Shown piece by piece: positions 1 through 7,566 of a DNA stretch of 10,538 bases. A program made the position numbers and the translations under genes. Below the pieces are notes generated by a model. The model saw nothing but the letters and a program-made list of their open reading frames with translations, was not told the DNA's origin and did not search any database. Positions within the stretch are counted from its first letter, which is position 1. Each line of letters opens with the position of its first letter. This DNA is from an uncultured Bacilli bacterium. Lineage in GTDB: Bacteria > Bacillota_I > Bacilli_A > RF39 > UBA660. The stretch is taken from the NCBI GenBank assembly GCA_934090595.1, contig CAKOJO010000036.1, positions 1 to 10,538 of the forward strand, given 5' to 3'.

Positions 1-290
1 AATGACTCATAACTATCATTATATTCTCTACTATTTACATCCAAATCTAACTGAGCAGTCGTAATTTCAAATACTCCCCATGAATGTGTTATCCAAATTC
101 TTTTATTTAATATTTTACTTTCCATAATTATCCATAATGGTTGATGTAACTCAACATAATTTTTACTATTCTTATAAAACCAATTTGAATGATCCTTTAT
201 TTCATCAATATCGGCTGTAAAAATTAGTTTATAAATATCTTTATATTTTGTTTTATAAATTGAGTTTTGTAAATTATCAGTTCTAATCAT
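1..290 (-). CDS. Small hypothetical protein, 3' end cut by the window edge
   Basis: A minus-strand frame is open from the ATG at 290-288 to the window edge, giving 96 whole codons with no stop. The start overlaps the stop of the preceding gene (the ATG lies inside AATGATTAG), with a GGTGA-type binding site just upstream, so the two are probably translationally coupled. The product has no signal peptide or membrane segment in the visible part. It starts MIRTDNLQNS and later has a Trp-rich, beta-like stretch (LWIIME, IWITHSWGVF). Residues 11-31 match the upstream 119-residue protein without gaps (I-Y-x-T-K-Y-x3-Y-x3-F-x3-I-x2-I), so the two look like diverged tandem paralogs. I do not recognise the family. 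Being the last visible gene of a surface-protein operon, it could be an immunity-like or accessory protein, but that is inference. Confidence 0.75.
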   Translation of the reverse strand, partial: MIRTDNLQNSIYKTKYKDIYKLIFTADIDEIKDHSNWFYKNSKNYVELHQPLWIIMESKILNKRIWITHSWGVFEITTAQLDLDVNSREYNDSYES

Positions 291-642
291 TTGCTTCACC
301 AATATATTTAGTTAATATTTTCTTTAGTTGTTTTACTAAGCAATGCAAATCAAGTGAAGAATAGTATTCAACTCGTTCATAAGTTATTTTTTTATTTAAT
401 GCTTTTGAAATATCCATTATTACAATATAGTCATCATGATATTTTCTCACTCTAATTTCACAAGGCAATCTTTTATCCATTATTGATATATTTATTGTTT
501 CATAATTTTTTTCACAATTATTCACTGGATTGTGAATTGATAAATCTAAAATATTTTCTATATTTTGATTAAATAAAAAGTTATATAATTCTTCATATTT
601 TGTATCATATATTTTTGATTCATAAACTTTATTAAAATTCAT
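283..642 (-). CDS. Small cytoplasmic hypothetical protein, 119 aa, paralog of the next gene
   Basis: This is a 119-residue protein with no signal peptide or membrane segment. The start is well supported: GGGAGG lies seven bases upstream of the ATG and overlaps the stop region of the preceding InlB-repeat gene, with only 13 bases between the two genes. Visible features are an N-terminal amphipathic helix (about residues 11-31), a central strand-rich part (about 48-77, ISIMDKR, EIRVRKY, YIVIMDI) and a basic C-terminal helix (about 96-114). The helix-strands-helix layout and size resemble many small immunity or accessory proteins, but no family is recognised. The N-terminal 31 residues share nine ungapped identities over 21 positions with the overlapping downstream gene. 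It lies third in the surface operon, so it is probably made together with the two large envelope proteins. Confidence 0.85.
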   Translation of the reverse strand: MNFNKVYESKIYDTKYEELYNFLFNQNIENILDLSIHNPVNNCEKNYETINISIMDKRLPCEIRVRKYHDDYIVIMDISKALNKKITYERVEYYSSLDLHCLVKQLKKILTKYIGEAND

Positions 643-655
643 TATCTATCCTCCC

Positions 656-3600
656 TTAATTAAATTGACTTTGACCTTTTGCTCTTGTCCAAGCACTAGA
701 ATATCCATTTGTACATTGTATTGCTACCCAATATAAATAAGGAAAATTGTAATTAGTATAATTAGTATGAGAAGCAATATAATTCTTTTGAGTTTCTGCT
801 TGAGCCCTAGTTAATGTATAGTCTGTAACTACAAGGTAATATCCTGGTGCAGATGGTGCTTCACTTATTTGCCCAGTCCAACCTGCTGATTGGAATACAC
901 TTAATAAAGCTGAAGCGTTCCCATAAGGACCATGACCAGTAATTAATTGACAATAAGCTTCTGTAACTGAAGCTGTTAAAGTTACATCATAATCAGGCAT
1001 ATTACTAACCCAACCATTCCAGCCATGAAATTTATGATAGCTATCTAAAACATCTTGTCCATTTAAATTAGGAATTTCATCTCCATATCCAACAGATCTT
1101 TGTGTCCACAAATTATTGTTAACATAATAGTTTACTGTATAGTAATTTTTACTCCAAGTTGCAATATAATTTCTATTTCCTACTGAACCTTTAGCAATAA
1201 TTACATTTTTAGTTGCTGTAGTTAATTCTGTTCCAGTCCATCCAAGAAATGTATAGCCTTTTTTAGTTGGTTGTGATAGTGCTATCGTATTAGATTCTAT
1301 ATTATAATTTGTTGGTTGAGATGAAATACTACCACCATCCAAATTATAAGAAATACTGTATTCTATTGGTTTCCAATTTGCAGTATACACCTTATTACCA
1401 ATTGAACCTTTTTCTATTTCCACATTATCTGATGGTATTGTGCCATTATCACCAGTCCATCCAAGAAATGTATAACCTTCTTTTGTTGGTTTTGGCAATA
1501 GAAATGTGTCAGTTTCAATATTATATTTTGAAATTGATGATGACAAAGAACCACCATTTAAATTATAAGTAATTGAATAATCTATTATTTTCCAATTTGC
1601 CTTTATTTCATGATCAAAAGAAATATTCATAACTGTGTCTTCTTTTATTAATAAATTATTATAAAACCAGCCTTCAAATGAATAACCTTTTTTTGTAGCT
1701 TCTGGTATTGTTCCATATAGGCTATTATACGAAATATCTACATAACTAGGATTAACTATTCCACTATTTGGATTTAATGATACTCTGTATACATTAGCAA
1801 TCCAATTGGCTTTATAATTTTTATTACCAATAGTACCCTTTGGTATTACAACATTAATTTCTGCTCTTAAACCATTATCACCAGTCCATCCAAGAAATGT
1901 ATAACCTTCTCTTGTTGGTTTTGGTAATGTTATTGCATTAGATTCTACATCAAAGTTTATTTCTTTTAAATCTTTACTACTCCCAGTATTTAAATCATAT
2001 TTAATAATATATTGATTTTTTGTGTATTGTGCATGATAATCAACATTAGTTTTTACTGAATTAATTGATGGACTCCATCCTGTAAATGTGTATCCATCTA
2101 AAAATGGATTTTCTGGAGGTGTTGGCATATTACCATAATCAACTTCTTCTTCTTTCAAAACTCCACCAAATAAATCATAATATTTTACATTTAATTTGAT
2201 TATTTCCCATACAGCATACAAATTAATAACATCATTATCATTGCAAGATAAATTATATATTTCTTGCTCATCTTTATAAGTAACATTACCATTTGGAATT
2301 GTAGACCATCCTAAGAAATTATAGCCTTCTTTAGTGAAAGTATTTTTTCTTAAATTTTCTTTATTATTATATTTGATTTTTGTACTTTCCATCTTTCCTG
2401 TTCCTGATGATGAATTATAAATAATACTATATGAAATCGGTTTATAATTAGCAGTTAGTTTTAAATTACCAGTTGAGCCTTTTTTTATTTCATAATTAAT
2501 TTTTGGTTCATCATCATTTTTTGATGTCCATCCAAGAAATATATATCCTTCTTTAACTGGATTAGGAAGAATTATATTTTCTTCTACATTGTAGTTAAGA
2601 GGATTATCTTCAATCACTCCTCCAACTAAATTGTAAGTTATATCATATTTTATAATTTCCCAGTTTGCACTTATCGTTATATCTTTATCTTCATTAAATA
2701 CATTTTTACTAGATACTTCATTATTGTTTTCATCAGTCCAATTAATTAACTTATATCCTTTTTTTGATATTGTTGGTAATTCACCATATATCTCATCAAA
2801 ATTAATTTTTTTAGGACTTATTTGCTCTCTTGCACCATTTGTGTTATATATTAACTTATATGAATTAGGTTTATAATTGGCAAGAAGTTTTATGTTACCA
2901 ATTGTTCCTTGATTTATCTTATAATCAATAATAGGTTCTTTTGTTTTATCATCTGTCCATCCTAAAAATGTATACCCTTTCTTTGAAGGCTTTGGAATAT
3001 CCAATAAATCATCTTCTACAGTATAAGTTAAAGGAGCATTATCTTCAAATGCTCCTCCACTTAGATTATAAGAAATTTCATAATTATTAACATCATAAAG
3101 TGCATTATAAGTCAAATCAGTTTTTACTTCATTTACTATATCATTGTCCCATTTTGAGAATGTATAACCTAATCGCTTTGGATTTTCTGGAGCAATAACA
3201 CTCTCTCCATAGTCATACTTACTTTTACTAATAACTGATCCATCATAATCAAAAAATTCAACATTATAAGTTTCTATTTTCCACATAGCATATAAGATAA
3301 TATTTTCATTATCTTTAGTCGTTAAATTAAAAACATCCATTTCATCCAAATATATAGGTTCTCCATTTTTTTCAGTCGACCAACCTGTAAAAATATATCC
3401 CTCTTTTGTCATTGAATTTTTAGGTAATTTACATACTTCATTGCCTTTACAGGTTATAGACTCCATTGTTCCAGAACCATCATTAGAATCAAATGAAATA
3501 TAATATTTAATTCCTTTTGCTTCTTCTACTTTTTTTCTATTTGGAACATATTTATATGGATCATCTTCTTTTTTCTTATCTTCTACTGAATCTTTGTTGT

Positions 3601-3997
3601 TATCAGGAAAAATTTTTGTTTCTGGAAAATTAATCGGATTTTTAATAGGTAATGTGTCATTTTTATTAAAAATAATTAACAATCCAAAGATTAACAATAG
3701 CAACAATAAAATAAAGAAAAAAGGAATACGATATTTCAAAGTAATATAACTATTATTACCAACGAAAACATATCCCTTATTAAATCCTAACATTTTGGTT
3801 TTCACTTCATATTTCTCATTTTTAAAATATAGTAAATCCAATTCTTTTTTTTCAGAATTGGATTTATATTTTTTTAATTTAGTACATCCAATAACAATAT
3901 TATTTTGATTTTTCTTTAACTCTTTTCTTGTTATATATGGAATTTCTTTATAATATTTTGAATTTTCATGCTCAATAACATTATAACTTTTACTCAT
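656..3997 (-). CDS. Type II membrane protein with 12 InlB B-type repeats and possible SPOR-like C-terminus
   Basis: The 1113-residue product has a Lys-rich cytoplasmic part (1-90), one membrane segment (about 91-110, ending LLIIF) and a charged linker (111-163). It then has twelve Listeria-Bacteroides/InlB B-repeats (starting near 164, 243, 305, 379, 450, 522, 601, 662, 736, 806, 878 and 951), each around a GYTFLGW-like core and mostly ending in ANW or ANY. The last 100 residues (1013-1113) differ and read as beta-alpha-beta-beta-alpha-beta, which suggests a SPOR-like peptidoglycan-binding domain; this is tentative. There is no cleavable signal and no LPXTG motif, so the protein should be anchored by its N-terminal segment with the repeats outside. 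Known InlB repeats form rigid beta-rich stalks in adhesins. AAAGGAG lies six bases before the ATG. The gene follows the NlpC/Cna-B gene after 20 bases, so it is in the same operon. Repeats 1-5 and 6-10 are a duplicated block. Confidence 0.93.
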   Translation of the reverse strand: MSKSYNVIEHENSKYYKEIPYITRKELKKNQNNIVIGCTKLKKYKSNSEKKELDLLYFKNEKYEVKTKMLGFNKGYVFVGNNSYITLKYRIPFFFILLLLLLIFGLLIIFNKNDTLPIKNPINFPETKIFPDNNKDSVEDKKKEDDPYKYVPNRKKVEEAKGIKYYISFDSNDGSGTMESITCKGNEVCKLPKNSMTKEGYIFTGWSTEKNGEPIYLDEMDVFNLTTKDNENIILYAMWKIETYNVEFFDYDGSVISKSKYDYGESVIAPENPKRLGYTFSKWDNDIVNEVKTDLTYNALYDVNNYEISYNLSGGAFEDNAPLTYTVEDDLLDIPKPSKKGYTFLGWTDDKTKEPIIDYKINQGTIGNIKLLANYKPNSYKLIYNTNGAREQISPKKINFDEIYGELPTISKKGYKLINWTDENNNEVSSKNVFNEDKDITISANWEIIKYDITYNLVGGVIEDNPLNYNVEENIILPNPVKEGYIFLGWTSKNDDEPKINYEIKKGSTGNLKLTANYKPISYSIIYNSSSGTGKMESTKIKYNNKENLRKNTFTKEGYNFLGWSTIPNGNVTYKDEQEIYNLSCNDNDVINLYAVWEIIKLNVKYYDLFGGVLKEEEVDYGNMPTPPENPFLDGYTFTGWSPSINSVKTNVDYHAQYTKNQYIIKYDLNTGSSKDLKEINFDVESNAITLPKPTREGYTFLGWTGDNGLRAEINVVIPKGTIGNKNYKANWIANVYRVSLNPNSGIVNPSYVDISYNSLYGTIPEATKKGYSFEGWFYNNLLIKEDTVMNISFDHEIKANWKIIDYSITYNLNGGSLSSSISKYNIETDTFLLPKPTKEGYTFLGWTGDNGTIPSDNVEIEKGSIGNKVYTANWKPIEYSISYNLDGGSISSQPTNYNIESNTIALSQPTKKGYTFLGWTGTELTTATKNVIIAKGSVGNRNYIATWSKNYYTVNYYVNNNLWTQRSVGYGDEIPNLNGQDVLDSYHKFHGWNGWVSNMPDYDVTLTASVTEAYCQLITGHGPYGNASALLSVFQSAGWTGQISEAPSAPGYYLVVTDYTLTRAQAETQKNYIASHTNYTNYNFPYLYWVAIQCTNGYSSAWTRAKGQSQFN
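1367..3508 (-). repeat. Duplicated five-repeat block inside the InlB-type gene
   Basis: InlB-type repeats 1-5 (protein 164-521, bases 3508-2435) and 6-10 (522-877, bases 2434-1367) occur in the same order of sequence types. Repeats 1 and 6 share GTxxMES or GTGKMES and LYAxW, 2 and 7 share APENP or PPENP and VKT, 3 and 8 share GTIGN, 4 and 9 share YGxxP, and 5 and 10 share ITYNL and GSxGN. Equivalent repeats lie 356-358 residues apart throughout. Repeat 11 resembles type 5 and repeat 12 resembles type 2. Confidence 0.8.
1443..1928. repeat. 57-base near-identical direct repeat within the InlB-type gene
   Basis: Bases 1443-1499 and 1872-1928 match at 55 of 57 positions, with the first 39 identical. 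They are 429 bases (143 codons) apart, in the same reading frame, in repeats 10 and 8. A 23-base core (CCAGTCCATCCAAGAAATG and four more bases) recurs at 1233-1255 in repeat 11. Recombination between copies would remove or add whole repeats in frame. Confidence 0.8.
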
Positions 3998-4017
3998 TCA
4001 ATACTCCTTTCATAATA

Positions 4018-7000
4018 TTACTTTCTTTTTTTCTTTTTAATAATTGATCTAGTTAAAGTAATTACACCAATCAATGATACTCCCCCAATTATTAAATATA
4101 AAGTTTTATTTGCTTCATATCCAGTTTGAACACCTTTATCAATTTTAACAGCTGGTAAAAGAGTATTTTGATATTTTATACTATAAGTTAAGTCTTCATC
4201 TGTTTCTACCAAATTATCATTAACAAACAAACCTTCATCATTCAAAGTTACCCTTACTATTTCAGATGAAATTGAGTAACCTGTCGGAGCTGATTCTTCA
4301 CGAATGAACCAGTGCCCATACTTTATTGGGATTAATGCAGTACCATTTTCCGTATTAGCATTATAAGTTCCAATTACCTCATTACATTTCTCATCTTTAC
4401 ATAATTTAAACGAAAAATCTTTACTAACAATATTTTCTAATGTCTTATCATCTACTTTATTAATTAAAATATAATTTTTAATAGCTTTATTATAGATTTT
4501 TTCTGAATTAGATATTTTCTCTATATTTTTTCCTTTGTACTTTGTATCAACTGATAATTTTTCTTCATTTTTATAATATCCATTTAATTCCTTTTCCTCA
4601 CTTATTTCAAAATAAGTTTCATCATCATAAGATAATGGTAAGTCAGCATTAAATACATATTTACCTTTATTATCTGTTGTTCCAGTTTCTATTTTCTCAC
4701 CAGCATGTACTAATATTTTTCCATCATAAGACAAAATATCCTTAGTAGCTGTTAAATTAAAAATAACACCTTCAAGTGTCATATTTGTTTCAGCATCTAA
4801 TTTTGTTAAATTAACTTCTACTTTTTGTCGTTTATTAGTAATTGACAATGTTTTTAAAATAATTGGAGTTACATTATCTTTAAATTCCAAATTTATTTTA
4901 TATTTATTAGTATCAATTATCATTCCTTTTGGAACTTCATATTCATAAACCAGATATTTCCCCAATGGAAGTTCTTTAGACAAGGCATCATTATTACATG
5001 TTGTAGTTACCTTATCAACAATTTCACCCTTTTTATAAATGATAGAGCCATCTGCTGGATCAATTATATCTTCATCTGCTTGAATATTTACAGTCATACC
5101 AGCAAGACATTTTTCTTCATAAATAAATTTCGTATTTCCATTTTTATCTTTTTCAACACCAGTTAGAACTTCACCTTTCTTCTCAATTTTTATTTGTCCT
5201 TTTACTGCTTTGTCATACATAGTAACAGTCAATATTGGATCTCCATCATCATCAACCTCTACAACATTTGAATTTGTTACTTTAAAATTTTGACCATCAG
5301 AATTAATCAAATAAAAATCAGGACTTTCAATTTCTTCAAGAATCCAATTTCCAGCTTTAACTTCTAATGGTAATTGAAAAAATCCTTTGTCTGAAGTCTT
5401 CCATGTATCATAAGTCTTATCAGCTACCTTTTGTTTTAGATATTCACCTGTTTCAGCGTTTTTAATCTTAAAAGTAGTATTTGACATTGTAATTAACTTA
5501 TTGGTATCTTTATCTCTTTTTACAAGTTTTACATAGGAAGTAAAATTACGATTATTAATTATATATTTTACGGTATCTTGATTTTCTCTTGCAACCTTGA
5601 ATTCCCATGTATTTTTGATCATATCTGTATCTGCTTTACCTTTTACTTGTTTAACAATAAATGTTCCATAAGCAAGTTTTCTAGTTTTAGCATAGCCTTT
5701 GTCTGATGTAACTAATTTATCATATTCTTTTTCTGTAAATTCATCTCTATGATTCCAAGCCTCTTCTATACTTCCATATTTATCAACATATTTTTTTGCA
5801 ACTACTAAAAATTCAGCATCCTTTTCTTTTTCTACTATTTCTGATTCATCACCTGAAGTAATTATTTTTTCAAGTTCAAAATCTCCAACAATAACATTTT
5901 CTTTTGAAGTTGTTTTATTTATTACTGTTTTTGTTTCTTGATTAGCATAGTCCAAAGTAAACTTATGAACTGTTTTATCAACAGAATAACCTTCTCCAGC
6001 TGTTAGTTCACGCCACTCATAGTCGCCCAAATATAAATTATCTATTTGTGCCATTCCGTTTTCAATACGAACTCTAGTTATTTCTGTTCCTTTATTATAT
6101 ATAATAGAATCATCAGCTGGATCTAAAATATTCTCACTTGCATATAAACCATATAATGCACCATCAATAACTGCTTCATTTTGGGCATGTTTAACATCAG
6201 CATCTTCTTTATACAAATAAGCTGTACCTTTAACTCTTTCGTTGGATAAACTTACTTTAATACTACCACTACCTGTTACTTTATCACTTACTGTATTATT
6301 CTCTGGATTTAACCAATACTTTGTTTTTGTTTTAGTTTCTATAACAGTATAAGTGTGTGTTTGTGAAGCCTTTTGATTAGCAGAATTTTGAGCTTCAGTG
6401 TCAGCAGCTGTTTGAGCTTCTATTTTACTATGATATGCACCACGCTGATTTACTTCATTCTTTCCTGTATCTCCTAAATCATCCCAATTTGTTACATAAG
6501 TTTTTGGTGAAGATGTAGATGAATGAGTTACTACAGAAGTTGATTTTGCATTTCCATTAGCGTCAGTTATAGCAGATGAAAACTTAACACCATCTCTATA
6601 AAAGTCAACTTCTACACCAGATAAAGGTTTATCACTTTCAATATCTGTTTTATGAAATGATACTTCTACCTTTTCTTCTGCACTTTTTGTAGAAGACAAT
6701 GTTTCATATATAGGTTCAACTTCAGTTAATCTAAATACATGAATATAATCCATTGAATTTACTGTTATATTTGTAATTCCAAATGTTGTAATTCCAGAAG
6801 CTAATACAGCATCCCCAACACCATAATTATATCCATTTGCACCATACATTGATATTTTATTACCATAAATATGAATAAAGCCAACATGTCCACTACCAGT
6901 ATAGTTTGCCTTGTCCTCTGGTCGTTGAATAACTAAATCACCATTTTTAAATAAACTTGCATTGGCTTTTACATCTTTAGCATATCCTGACCAAATATGC

Positions 7001-7353
7001 TTAGCATCTTCTGGATGATTCATAGCATTAGTATACATAGCTGATGGAGCATATCTAGCCCCTGTCCCATCTGGCTGTTTTGTATTAATATCATACGGAT
7101 GAGTTCCTACAATTGAAGTTCCAATACCTAGTTTATTTAATGTACGAGTAACTAACCCAGTACATGTTCCTACTTCTCCATATCCCCAATCACTATAAGA
7201 TTGAGCTGTTTCTATTATTTTATCTCCTGATACATTCGATAAAGCATGTACCTGTGTTACTAACAAATTAGTTGGTATTGAAGTAAGTAACACACCAGTA
7301 GTTAGAAACAAACTAAAAATTTTTTTGAATTTCATACCAATTTTCTTTTTCAC
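4018..7353 (-). CDS. Secreted NlpC/P60-type enzyme with seven SpaA/Cna-B domains and C-terminal anchor
   Basis: The 1111-residue protein starts at GTG, six bases after AAAGGAG. A signal peptide covers residues 1-37 (probable cleavage after VHA). Residues 42-207 look like an NlpC/P60-type cysteine peptidase or amidase: Cys64 in GTCTGLV and His156 in SGHVGFIHIYG are the likely catalytic pair. From about 226 to 1065 there are seven SpaA/Cna-B-like domains, each opening with a strand carrying a candidate isopeptide Lys (235, 382, 496, 612, 725, 851, 966); candidate Glu partners are 339, 449, 674, 804, 919 and 1019. The first domain has a long insert (about 271-370). The C-terminus has a membrane segment (1084-1105) and a KKKKRK tail, preceded by GVQTG, a possible non-standard sortase signal. 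The family is known for wall hydrolysis (NlpC/P60) and stable stalks (Cna-B). It is the first gene of the surface operon. Substrate and true enzymatic activity are inferred. Confidence 0.93.
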   Translation of the reverse strand: MKKKIGMKFKKIFSLFLTTGVLLTSIPTNLLVTQVHALSNVSGDKIIETAQSYSDWGYGEVGTCTGLVTRTLNKLGIGTSIVGTHPYDINTKQPDGTGARYAPSAMYTNAMNHPEDAKHIWSGYAKDVKANASLFKNGDLVIQRPEDKANYTGSGHVGFIHIYGNKISMYGANGYNYGVGDAVLASGITTFGITNITVNSMDYIHVFRLTEVEPIYETLSSTKSAEEKVEVSFHKTDIESDKPLSGVEVDFYRDGVKFSSAITDANGNAKSTSVVTHSSTSSPKTYVTNWDDLGDTGKNEVNQRGAYHSKIEAQTAADTEAQNSANQKASQTHTYTVIETKTKTKYWLNPENNTVSDKVTGSGSIKVSLSNERVKGTAYLYKEDADVKHAQNEAVIDGALYGLYASENILDPADDSIIYNKGTEITRVRIENGMAQIDNLYLGDYEWRELTAGEGYSVDKTVHKFTLDYANQETKTVINKTTSKENVIVGDFELEKIITSGDESEIVEKEKDAEFLVVAKKYVDKYGSIEEAWNHRDEFTEKEYDKLVTSDKGYAKTRKLAYGTFIVKQVKGKADTDMIKNTWEFKVARENQDTVKYIINNRNFTSYVKLVKRDKDTNKLITMSNTTFKIKNAETGEYLKQKVADKTYDTWKTSDKGFFQLPLEVKAGNWILEEIESPDFYLINSDGQNFKVTNSNVVEVDDDGDPILTVTMYDKAVKGQIKIEKKGEVLTGVEKDKNGNTKFIYEEKCLAGMTVNIQADEDIIDPADGSIIYKKGEIVDKVTTTCNNDALSKELPLGKYLVYEYEVPKGMIIDTNKYKINLEFKDNVTPIILKTLSITNKRQKVEVNLTKLDAETNMTLEGVIFNLTATKDILSYDGKILVHAGEKIETGTTDNKGKYVFNADLPLSYDDETYFEISEEKELNGYYKNEEKLSVDTKYKGKNIEKISNSEKIYNKAIKNYILINKVDDKTLENIVSKDFSFKLCKDEKCNEVIGTYNANTENGTALIPIKYGHWFIREESAPTGYSISSEIVRVTLNDEGLFVNDNLVETDEDLTYSIKYQNTLLPAVKIDKGVQTGYEANKTLYLIIGGVSLIGVITLTRSIIKKKKRK

Positions 7354-7447
7354 AATATTCTCCTTTCATCAAAAAATGGTACTACTAAATTTTATGGAAT
7401 AGCTCTCATCTCCTTTCTTTATAAGAAAAAAAGAGAAAACAAGGCAT

Positions 7448-7474
7448 AAAAAAACAGACATATAAATATGTCTG
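7448..7474 (-). terminator. Intrinsic terminator inside the surface-operon leader
   Basis: On the minus strand the palindrome CAGACATATTTATATGTCTG (7455-7474) forms an 8-9 bp stem with a 2-4 base loop and is followed at once by seven T (7454-7448). It lies about 30-50 bases after the expected transcription start of the 7508-7536 promoter and before the first gene, so it should stop most transcripts early. It could also end read-through from the acetyltransferase operon, which has no clear terminator of its own. Seven bases (7492-7498) and four bases (7485-7488) upstream can pair with 7433-7439 and 7441-7444, enclosing the hairpin in a longer stem. Confidence 0.85.
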
Positions 7475-7507
7475 AATATACTCACCTTACATTTTCTCCA
7501 TAATATC

Positions 7508-7536
7508 ATTATAGCACGATTTTATAGGACAGTCAA
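7508..7536 (-). promoter_or_regulatory. Strong sigma-A-type promoter of the surface operon
   Basis: The minus strand carries TTGACT (7536-7531), exactly 17 bases, then TATAAT (7513-7508), with TGC directly before the -10 giving an extended -10 element. Both boxes are at or next to consensus. The expected start is near 7501, which leaves a leader of about 148 bases before the GTG start codon at 7353. No other convincing promoter lies between the leader terminator and that start, so this should be the main promoter for the four left-hand genes. Confidence 0.85.
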
Positions 7537-7566
7537 CGGACATTTTTAAAATAATTAGAATAATTT

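Noticed and set aside
656..961. C-terminal 100 residues of the InlB-type protein as a polymorphic-toxin tip
   Set aside because: Position and following small genes would fit, but no catalytic motif or pre-toxin marker is visible, and the strand-helix order fits a SPOR-like binding domain better. Kept only as an alternative.
1309..1572. An 87-codon open frame on the plus strand
   Set aside because: It lies antisense within the InlB-repeat gene, arises from the repeated sequence, and encodes a biased Tyr/Leu/His-rich product with no binding-site or promoter support.
656..3997. CRISPR-like repetition
   Set aside because: The repeats are in-frame protein repeats of about 60-78 codons with diverged sequence, not short identical repeats with unique spacers.
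7537..7566. Terminator directly after the 75-aa gene
   Set aside because: The sequence is AT-rich with partial symmetry only; no stable stem followed by a T-run could be drawn.
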